From: Homalodisca vitripennis
Lineage: Eukaryota; Arthropoda; Insecta; Hemiptera; Cicadellidae
Assembly: GCF_021130785.1 (NCBI RefSeq)
Contig: NC_060210.1
Coordinates: 186,566,501-186,630,500 of the forward strand
Length of the DNA stretch: 64,000 bases
Direction: 5' to 3'
Program-made: the position numbers and the translations under genes
Notes under the pieces: generated by a model
The model's input: only the letters and a program-made list of their open reading frames with translations
Told to the model about the DNA's origin: nothing
Database searches by the model: none
Shown here: positions 55,200-64,000 of the stretch, one piece after another
Numbering within the stretch: the stretch's first letter is position 1
Layout of the letters: each line of letters begins with the position of its first letter

Positions 55200-56590
55200 A
55201 AATTTGCTTATCACTCGGCAAGAACTAGAAAAATGTATTTTAAAACCTCTAATACAATCCGACTTTGTGTTGAAAGCCATTAGCCGTATTGGCAGAAAAG
55301 CTGAAGGGTCTGACTGCATAAAAATTGATTAATACAAAACATTCCTTTTGCAACTCTGCCAATAATCACATACAGTTTCAACACCTCACTGAGATAGAGT
55401 GTTTCCCCTTCACTTTTGAAGTCTGCTATTGTCCGCATCTTGAACAAGACCTCAGTTCTAACATCTTACGCTTAAGCTTCAGACGAATAGTATTCTTCAT
55501 GCTCTATCTAACGGTCTCGAATAAATTTTACACGGCCAGATTACTGATTTTTGTACTCGCAACAACGTTCTAAATAATGTACAATCAGGAATTCGAAAAT
55601 TACATAGTACTGAAACTGCTTTGCTGAGAATCACTGACGATATACGATTCGCCATGGACCAAAAACTAAGCACAATACTGACACTCCTTGATTTATCAAA
55701 GGCTTTTGAGTATGTAAACTATACACTACTATTGAAAAATTGAGAATCATAGGTTTTTAAGAAATGGCTGAGGTCTTATCTGTCTGGCAGAAGGCAGTGT
55801 TTACAGGTAGGTGACGTAAAATCCGACTGGCTGAGTGTTGGGTGTGGTGTTCCTCAGGGTTCCATACTTGGTACTCTCTTGTTTGTATTAATTACTTAAC
55901 GTTACTGTAAATAGAACTATACTGCCTTATTATGACAAAGTTAAGAACTTAAGACTTACAATAACTGTACTCTAAGTTGGACTGATACCGTGACAGATAC
56001 TTGTAAGGAAAGTTTTGCATCAATACATTCACTGAAGAAACTGCAGAGGTTTTTGCCGCTTCACATAAACCTCTTGTTGGTCAAAGTAATCATACTGTCT
56101 CATTTTTCTTACTGTAACAGCGTGATGAAAGCTATAACTGTGACTTTGGTTGAAAACTCTAGAGAATCCAACATTATTTTATGAGATATGCATTTGATCT
56201 CAAGAGAGATAAGCTTATAACACCCTATTAAATTAATTCAAAGGTTTTGAAGGTAAATGATCTCAGATAATTAAAACTTTTAACATTGGTTTGTTCAATT
56301 TAAAATTCTGGTTTTCTTAATTATTTCTTAAACGGTTTCCAATTTGTCTCTCAAAGTATTTAGGATAGAGCTCGCTCTGGTTCGTCTGAGCTTCGCATGA
56401 TGTTGCCCAGATCTGCTATATATTACACGTCTTTTGTAGTAACGGCATGTCGTCTATGGAACTCTCTTCCTCGTACCAAAACATCCTTAAAGAGTCGTCC
56501 TCGTTTCGTGGCTTCGGTGAAGGAGCACTATCTTAGGCGGATGGATGGGGCGGGGTCGGCATATGTCTCTTCGCTGCATTGGCATGGGTA
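55200..56590 (+). mobile_element. Decayed jockey/CR1-type non-LTR retrotransposon
   Basis: Reading across frames, the reverse transcriptase order is preserved: AISRIGRKAEGSDCIKI, ITDDIRFAMDQ, LLDLSKAFEYV (motif A Asp), RSYLSGRRQCLQVGD, GVPQGSILGTLLF (motif B), then YYDKVK where YADDVK is expected. The C-terminal TACRLWNSLPR sits at about 56440. Stops, indels and the lost YADD make it inactive. Ends not determined. Confidence 0.78.
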
Positions 56591-56819
56591 GGGGTGAGGA
56601 TAGTGTTTTCCTAATATACATTATATAAGAGTATAGTGTTATTGTCTTTTGTGTGAGTACGTGTTCATAAATGTTCATAATGATGCCCTTTTTATTATTA
56701 TAAGACCTTTCTAGTTTACATTCTTCAATAAAGTTGTACTTTTAGCTGTTAAAATTGAAAACTTTTACAGTAAAATGTGTTTTTTTATTGTTACTTAAAA
56801 ATTATAATATGTTGTTTCA

Positions 56820-57160
56820 ACAGGATTCCGAACATTTGCCATTGTTATAGTTAAAAAAAAGCATAAAACAACGTTTTTTAGGATTGAAATCTGTCCTCCT
56901 CGTCAGGTGGGGGAAGTATTAGTACATAAAAAATAGAGAACGGAAAGATGAAATGAAGGGAAAAAGGGTTCAAACAAAAACTGCTTGCAGTTTAGTCCAA
57001 GTCCCGAACACAAGTCACGAGTGCGAGAAACACCAACACACATCACACCGGCATGGATGACCGTGACGAAGAGGATAGATTCCAATCCTCGAAACGTTAT
57101 GTTGTAATTTTTGTTACCATAACGATGTAAAATATCAGAAATCCTGTCGAACCTTCCATC
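56820..57160. repeat. Inverted pair of interspersed repeat copies
   Basis: 56820-57000 on the - strand and 58690-58920 on the + strand match (CCCCCACCTGACGA, AGTACTAATAC, GGGTTCAAAC and its complement). 57000-57155 is a second, + oriented copy abutting the first. These copies bracket the exon 6 relic and gene C exon 7. Confidence 0.6.
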
Positions 57161-57274
57161 GTCAAAAACGATCTTTAAAGAAAGAATTTTGTTTTATTCT
57201 CTATATGAGGTTAAATGTAAAAAAGAACAATGAGGTCATAATTTCGCCTCAAATAAAGAAATATTTCATTTTAC

Positions 57275-57376
57275 CTGCAGTCATACCCCGAGTAAACAGT
57301 ACAATGCATCTGTCTGATGTCAACGTCTGATCAGCTTTGGACTGCATCAGACCGACCATCCCTTGGAACAGTTCTC
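57275..57376 (-). pseudogene. Truncated duplicate of acid phosphatase exon 6
   Basis: It begins after an acceptor-like taccag with GELFQGMVGLMQSKADQTL, closely matching gene C exon 6. The frame then breaks where the HD motif belongs (RCIVLFTRGMTA; the shifted frame reads YSGYD). It stops at CAG-gtaaaa, less than half the normal exon length. It lies downstream of the gene C stop, so it is a remnant of another gene copy or a stray exon duplication. Confidence 0.85.
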
Positions 57377-58225
57377 CTGGTATTGATTGTATTAAAAGAT
57401 GGATAGGAATGTTAGCAAAAGATAATAGCTTTGGCGGAGTATCAATAATTTCTTTTTGATGATAAACTTGAGTAGATATATGTCTTATCCATTTGGACTG
57501 GAAAACATACAAATAGTTTCAGTAACATATATCTATCTCCTTGTAGTCTTGAGGTTCACCACTTCAGAGTCAACTATGGTGCTCATAGATCTATTCAATG
57601 GCTGTATGAGGAAAGACACAATGGATATTAATACTCAGTTGCAATTTTGAACGAATCCCGTCTTTTTGACACTTTCACTTATAAAGTGACGCAGACTGGG
57701 AGGCACTTTTATTATGGTGAAAAAGTAGTTCTGAATGTGAAGTCTTATCTTAGAGGAGGAAATTAGGACACATTAATCGAGAGAATGACATATATGACAC
57801 TGTCCTATGATACGATGTTATTCTCGTGAAGGAATCCTCATTTTGTAATTTTAATTTAGTATACTTTCTACTGTCCTAAGCATATAAAGTATTAAATGTG
57901 TAGCTGACAACATCATCATATATTAAATACATAAGACCTTGATTATCAGCAGTGAATAATTTACTGAAAATGTTTAAAGCTAAATGTAGACCAATACATT
58001 TTAAAATTCAAGTACACCGGAATTGTAGTTTATTTTATTTTCAGGGGAAATAATAAAAAATTATTCTGTATTGTTCTATAATCTCGTATTTTACATATAT
58101 ATTATCTCCCTAAATACCAAGCACATTATATCTATTTAGTTAATTATTATTACAGCGCAGGATCCAAGACTTTTCTAATGAATTTAATATTATTGAATAT
58201 AATAAAGAAGCCATAATATAAAAGT

Positions 58226-58390
58226 TTACGCTGTCTTAGATATAAAATTGCATTCTTCCTTCCAATTTGTGATTTTGTAATATTTCTCGGTGATGTTCAA
58301 CAACTGGTAAAGATCACAAGGTGGATCACAGCCTTGGATGTCGACATCCATGGGTCCCCACTCTGGAGCGGCTCCGTCAACGAACATCAC
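58226..58390 (-). CDS. Gene C exon 7 (terminal exon)
   Basis: 165 bases reading VMFVDGAAPEWGPMDVDIQG, then GCDPPCDLYQLLNITEKYY, ending at a TAA stop (58226-58228). Confidence 0.92.
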   Translation of the reverse strand: MMFVDGAAPEWGPMDVDIQGCDPPCDLYQLLNITEKYYKITNWKEECNFISKTA

Positions 58391-61300
58391 CTGAAAAAAA
58401 AACGACTTACTTAAATTTTAAGGAATTTAAAACACATTGAACATTGTACAGAAACTAAGTTTTAGTACATCGTAGTTATCTCTTAGTTTTTACGTTATGT
58501 AGTTATACAGAGAGATTACAAATTTCATGTTATAGAAGTCTATATTATGTATACTGTATTTCACATTTTATGCATTTAACAATATATTATTTCTTGGAAA
58601 TGTACTGTCAGTAGTTGTCTCAGTATGAGGCCTCCTTTTGTGCAGTGTAAATAGTTCATTTCTCTATAAGTAAAATTCAAACAAGAACAAAAAAGTCACA
58701 CACTTGTGCTCGGGACTTGGCTAAACTCCAAGCAGCTTTTGTTTGAACCCTTTTTCCCTTCTTTTCTTCTTTCTGTTCTATATTTTTTATGTACGAGTAC
58801 TAATACCTCCCCCACCTGACGAAGAGGATAGAATCCAATCCTCGAAACGTTGTGTCATACTTTGTTTAACCATAACGATGGCAAATGTTTAAAATCCTGT
58901 TGAAACAAAATATTTAAATTTTTAAATAACATTCAAACAAAATATTTTACTGTAACAATTTTTCAATGTTAACAACTAAAACTCTCAAGTTATTATTTAT
59001 TAAGGTAAGAAAATGGGTTTTTATTTTCAATTTCAGTAGTTTTCTAAGGGTTTTAAAAGGATTATCAAAAACACTTTACAAAAGAAACGATGATGTATTA
59101 AATTACTAGCATTTTCTATCTATCTCAATGTAAAAGTTGCCCCAAAAGTCTAACTAAGTACTGGCTTAGTGATAATTCAAACTAAGAATACTGATTTTTG
59201 TCTTAAGTTAACTAAAAATGCAGAACATAGTGAACCATTTATATTGATTAATTAGACATAGCCGTTTTGATGAAGTCAAAAACGAAGCTGCACATATTTT
59301 TCGGGATATTTTTACAAAAATGTTAAATGTGTGGTTGTGGTATTTAAACGGTATTAAATTAAGCATGCATTATTAGTTTTGGCCTTTTTCAACGATTGCC
59401 CTCATGGCAGCACTTAAAACTTCTGCATAACTTAGGCACCGAACATAAACCCCAAAACAAAAGCCTACCCCGGTCAAAATTGTATATACATATAAAAATA
59501 TATGTGTGACTTTTGCATATGCTGTAAAATTCCACTTGCATAAACGATAAAAGATCCAGAAAACCCTAAACTAGTTGAAACTGGGGGAAATCGGTCTTAT
59601 AAATATCACGGTCTAAGGACGTCAGTCAGTTTGGTACCATGTTTTGTTCCATTATGGCGGATGTTCAATCTTAAAAAATTACAACTTTGTTTCCTTATAA
59701 GGCTAGAGTAGAATTGTGTTCTTGAATGTTTATTTCCTGAAAATTTTCTTATAAACAGTGTTTTTGCATCTTGAACGTTCTCGAGATATTGAGTATATTT
59801 AAATCCCAAGAAAATAAATTAGAATTTCAGTTGTTTCAAAATCTATCTACCCCTTCCAACTGAGCCGGAAAGGCAAATTTATTATAATTTCGCCTAACGC
59901 TGATTATATAAAACATATGTAAACACTGAAAAAGCATATTAAAAATTGAGATAAGCTTTATTTGCATTTCCGTGAGGTTAATCATTTGAATGGTTCCAAT
60001 ATTCTTGTATACTTTTCACAATTATCTGCAGCCAAAATTGTTATAACCCTCATATAAGAAAAAAATCAAATATTTGCCCTGCTTATAATTCTTTAGGTAT
60101 AATTATTCTTTCCTCAACTTATAACAGCCTAGGTCAATAATCATCACGTGCTTCCATCACAAAACAAAAACCCTCTGGATATATTTAATTTTCGTTCTTA
60201 ATTACGCAAATAATTTAATTTTAAATTTAAATTGCTTGGTGAAAATCTTGTGTTTGACACCCTATAATTCACCTCGATGTAGAATTGGTTAGTGTCCGGA
60301 TCTCGGTGGAGCTCGTAGATCAAGGCAGAACCAGTGCTCACGAAACCAATCTCTTCCAGCGATCGCTGCCCCAGCATCGCCAGTAGGGCCAGTAGCGTGT
60401 AGTCATGGCCGGAGTAGTAGTACATGCGTGTGTCCGGGCTCAGCGTGTTGTTAGCCTTGGACTGCATCAGGCCTACCAACTCTTGAAACAGTTCTCCTGG
60501 AAATTGAGTTGCATTTTAAAATCAGATAAACCAAAATAATCACTAGCTCTTATAATTTGATTAAAGTCAATTTTTAAAAACTTATAAATAATGTATTTGC
60601 CTACTTTATATAGAAGTAGATTGCCATACGTCAATTCTTGCTGTTGAAGAAAATCTTAGCGTTGAAATCAGCGCTACTTGAGTAAAACCCCCAAAAATAT
60701 TAATGTTGAATTTGATAAAATACTAATCTAAAATCTGTTAAAAATGAAGGTAGAATTTTTATAGTGAAATTAAATTTTTTTAATAAACTGAAATTTGTTT
60801 GAGTTTGAATTAAAATTCTCATTCTAATAAATTATATCAAAATGGAAAGAAGATGCTGTTGAATGCAAATTATGTTTTCAATGAATGTAAAATTTAAACA
60901 AAGATATTTACTCTACATAATTAATTTTAATACATTCTTTATCTTTAATTTAAATGTTTTCATCAACAATCAAATGTTAATATTATTTTTTCTTACTTTC
61001 TTTTAATCTTGTATCATCCAAAATTAAAAAAATATGTAAATGCACTTAAAGTATTATAATGCTGATATAATGGCAAACCGTACGGTATACATTCAGAGTT
61101 AATTATTTTCTTCTAACTAATTTAATATCTCACATTTAAATCTCAATTCTCCACCTCATTATAATTGTCCATTTAATAGGAAAAATATATACCGACGCAT
61201 TATCTAAACGTTTATATTTCTATTTCTACAACTAAGATAAATAGAGATTACTTCATTTTATTGCACAACTATTTACGATATTATGTTTGTGATTATAAAA

Positions 61301-62972
61301 ATTATTATGGTAGACAAAAAGATTTTTTAATTATTAAAGAATATATTTTGAAATTTAGAAAGTGTGCATATAGAATATAAATGCTATACGTTATTAAATT
61401 TATATAATATTATTTTTTATAAAATAAAAGGTTAAACTTTCTCTAAATTATAGAACGTGTCTTCATTTACCTTCCATATACTTGATCTGGTCAAGAGAAT
61501 CTGTAAAGAGTGCCTTTGCTATCTCAAACCACAGAGAAGATATCGGTTCTGGATATATCTTGTTGGCCCAGTCTGGCAGAGGAAGTCCATTATTTGACTA
61601 AAATAACATCTACATTAATTACAGGACATCATGTTTCGCCCGAGAATTAACAAAGTTATCATTATGTATCAGTAGTAAAAATAGTCAAATCTAAGTGTCT
61701 GACAACATGTTATTTAGGGAACAGACTGCTGGAATGTTCGACTACGTATTGACACGTTGAAAAGAACTTTCATTCTTTGGAAGACCGGTTACTATAAGGG
61801 AAACTATTACAAAAACATAATAATGTGATAGAAATGTCTAAAAAGCCCTTCAACCAAACTAAGTATTTAATTAGAGCCTTATCATGACCTTTCTCATCCT
61901 ATCAATCATTTATATTCTGTACAGAAAATTTTGTATATTATACATAAACTTTTGCAAAGGAGTATAATGGTAAAATCTGTAAGTTGAGCAATAAAAAATA
62001 TATTGTGTGAGTGTATGTGTGTGTGAAATGAATATGAACAGAAAGACCGGAAACGAAAAAAGATATTATAATTTAATAATTTTGATACAAAGCTAATTAA
62101 CTACGTGATCTGAGTTTGTAATTTCAGGAAGCCCTTTTTAAATAATGTGCTTAATATTGTATAATTTAGAAAATTAAATTAGGGCTATAATGAAAATCAG
62201 CTGTTTGCTGGCAAGAGACTGATTATTTTGAAGTTGTAAGAGATTGGTAATGTATATTACATGTGATTTATAGTTAGATTTACCCAAATACATTTCTGAG
62301 TAAACATAAAAGGAGCCACAAACTAGTATGTTCCTATTATACTACTGTCAATATGAAACTTGTTGTGCTGTAAAATATAATAACTTCAAACAAAGTCATG
62401 CACCACATGTTTAGTTTATTAAACCTAGAAGTAATTAAAGTGAAAGCCCACGCCCTTAAAATCTTTAAACCAATCGTCACAAACCCATTTCCTGGAATTA
62501 AGTTTTCCAAAATATAAATACTACACAATGGAGACAAAATTACTCAAAAAGACAAAGACACCATGACTCAGTCTCCTGTTTTCGGTCCTTTTTCTACCCC
62601 ACTCCCCATATCCGATTCAGCGAATCCTTGACAGATCTGCATGCGTATGGGCTTGCAACAATACAATGCTGAATACAACAGCACAGGCCGTATTGTAGGC
62701 ACCACATTCTTAATAATAATCTTGTTAAACACGGACATTGTTTAAGAACTTACTGCGTGTTCCAAGGACTCCCACACAAGAAACACAGTTTGTATCCTGT
62801 ATGCTGATCCAACATTTTTTACCAATAGACGTTCGTCTATGCCCGTGTGAGGAAGGACGTAGTCTAAGAAAGTGGTCAGAATGGAGCTGTACACTTGATT
62901 TACCTTCATCAGGGATAATTTTTGAGCCTCCTTAAACTTTGGACACAGATTGTTTCCATCAATTAGCACCAT
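58226..62972 (-). CDS. Gene C: histidine acid phosphatase-like protein, exons 4-7
   Basis: Four exons on the - strand: 62972-62754, 61597-61471, 60496-60273 and 58390-58226. They total 735 bases, 244 residues plus stop. Exons 1-3, with the signal peptide and RHGxRxP motif, must lie beyond position 64000. Exon 4 starts MVLIDGNNLCPKFKEAQ. Exon 6 has MYYYSGHDYTLLALLAMLGQ with HD intact. Exon 7 has GCDPPC and NITEKYY. It is most similar in style to B and D. Acid phosphatase fold and secretory location are inferred from the paralogues. Confidence 0.92.
58816..58915 (+). repeat. Repeat copy with hammerhead-like core
   Basis: CTGACGA, then a 6-bp stem (GAGGAT/ATCCTC) with an 8-base loop, then GAAACGTT, matches the CUGANGA...GAAA order of hammerhead ribozymes, with one extra A before the stem. 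The cleavage-site side (CATAACGATGG) departs from the usual GUH. Confidence 0.4.
59000..60272 (-). other. Gene C intron 6, main part
   Basis: AT-rich; nothing recognised apart from the repeat at its left side. Confidence 0.5.
60273..60496 (-). CDS. Gene C exon 6 (HD motif)
   Basis: 224 bases. GELFQELVGLMQSKANNTL, YYYSGHDYTLLA, ending NQFYIE before gtgaat. Confidence 0.92.
60497..61470 (-). other. Gene C intron 5
   Basis: About 1 kb, extremely AT-rich; nothing recognised. Confidence 0.55.
61471..61597 (-). CDS. Gene C exon 5
   Basis: 127 bases after acceptor tattttag. SNNGLPLPDWANKIYPEP to SLDQIKYME plus one base; donor gtaaat. Confidence 0.9.
61598..62753 (-). other. Gene C intron 4
   Basis: AT-rich; nothing recognised. 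Confidence 0.55.
62754..62972 (-). CDS. Gene C exon 4
   Basis: 219 bases, the same length as gene B exon 4, after acceptor atttcag. It ends FLVWESLEHA before gtaagt. Confidence 0.9.
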
Positions 62973-64000
62973 CTGAAATATTAACTAATATTAACATTAC
63001 GCCATATATTATTGGCATCATTAATCTGTGAAATTATGTTTATTAAGGAGAGTTTCCTTCTTCGAATAAAATATTCATTTTCTGTAAATCTAATAAATGG
63101 GTAAAGTAAATTGAGGTAGATCTTCATAATAAGATATCAGAAATCTTTTAAATTGGATTCTCAATAAAGCAGAAGCACTTTATTTTCTATTTCTACAATA
63201 CAGAACTCACTAGTAATATTTTAGTTGCCATATTTAACTAATGCAAATGGTTTCCTCTTGTCGCCAAATCTGGTTTAATTTGAAAAACTATGTTCTACTT
63301 GGGTGAATAACAATAACAATACCACTCTATTTTATATTTCTCTACAGTTAACACTAGTAATATTTTAGTTATCATATGTAACTAATACATCGAATGGTTT
63401 CAGATTTTTCGTCAAAATCTCGTATTTTTTTTGCTGTCTTCAACATTTATTTTTCAGGCTACGTTCTTGAAAGAAATCGGGTGATTGGATTCTGTAAAAA
63501 ACCAAAGGAAGGCTACTGACAAAAGAAACCTCTCTTGATTTTAATATTCTTCGAAAGGATCTATATTGATCAAGGAAAACGAGTAATTAACAAAACTATA
63601 TTACGATGTAAAATAAGGCCACCAAACATTGTTATTGTTTGTTTATGACTCTAAATTAAATATGCAGGACCAGTTATATTCCTAGATAGTCTAGTTCAAG
63701 AAGATAAAGATATATTATATTTTTCTTTATATACGTATTCTTTGGGTGGAACTATAGACAATCTGAGTTGGTATCGTTACTCAATTTGATTTTTGTGTAC
63801 ATGAGGATTGCCGAAGAATAGTGCATGCGTTGGCATTAATTATTTTTGGCTTGCTCGGATTTATCTGGTAGGAAAAGCAGCTGACATGTTTCTTAGTTGG
63901 AAATTCCAAGAGTAAATATTCTTTCCCGTTTAGTCGGAAGATAGGTATATTTCCTTCATCTGAAAATAACAACTGAAGGAGGTTTATTACGAGCACATAT
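62973..64000 (-). other. Gene C intron 3, part
   Basis: No match to exon 3 of the paralogues is present up to the window end, so exon 3 lies further right. The 71-codon frame at 63781-63996 has no family feature. Confidence 0.55.

Noticed and set aside
57566..57650. + strand frame starting MVLIDLFNGC, similar to exon 4 MVLIDGNNLC
   Set aside because: The similarity is about five residues, the acceptor is lacking and nothing after it matches exon 4.

Overview
The window comes from a eukaryotic, almost certainly insect, genome. It is AT-rich, has long introns with GT-AG borders, and is full of eukaryotic DNA transposons, non-LTR retrotransposons, a tRNA-derived SINE and a satellite array. A hemipteran is plausible from the repeat content, but I cannot prove the order or species.

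The backbone is a cluster of secreted histidine acid phosphatase genes (prostatic / insect venom Acph-1-like type). They share one exon plan: signal peptide exon, RHGxRxP exon, helical-domain exons 3 and 4, exon 5, HD-motif exon 6, and C-terminal exon 7. I joined the exons by hand and every splice phase agrees. Gene D (+ strand, 749-9048) enters from the left with exons 5-7. Gene A (- strand, 30375-16808) is complete, 7 exons and 405 residues. Gene B (- strand, 52920-44346) is complete, 7 exons and 421 residues. Gene C (- strand, 62972-58226) has exons 4-7 and continues past the right edge. A truncated extra exon 6 lies at 57275-57376 between C and B. A, B and C are head-to-tail; D is inverted and converges on A.

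Layout: 1-9.05 kb is gene D, whose introns hold a CpG-rich block, a Tc1/mariner-like relic, a long (AC)n tract and a Merlin-like element. 9.05-16.8 kb is the convergent D/A spacer with a second mariner relic and about 57 copies of an 83-bp satellite. 16.8-30.4 kb is gene A, with a SINE in intron 2. 30.4-44.3 kb is a transposon-rich spacer holding a 709-bp element with 8-bp target duplications, a 2.05-kb hAT-derived element with a giant internal palindrome, an R1-clade LINE fragment with target duplications, and RTE-like repeats. 44.3-53 kb is gene B. 53-58.2 kb holds a decayed jockey/CR1-type LINE, repeats with a hammerhead-like core, and the exon 6 relic. 58.2-64 kb is gene C.

The most unusual signals are two. 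First, four independent tandem duplications each straddle an exon edge of gene A or B and multiply a real splice donor or acceptor (A exon 2 donor about 7 copies, A exon 4 donor 3, B exon 2 acceptor plus catalytic motif 4, B exon 5 acceptor 3). Second, the active sites look eroded: gene D has RD in place of the catalytic HD, and A and B appear to lack the first Arg of the RSTDVDR-type motif. The cluster may therefore encode partly inactive or repurposed secreted phosphatase-fold proteins. All assignments are from reading the sequence; no database search was run.
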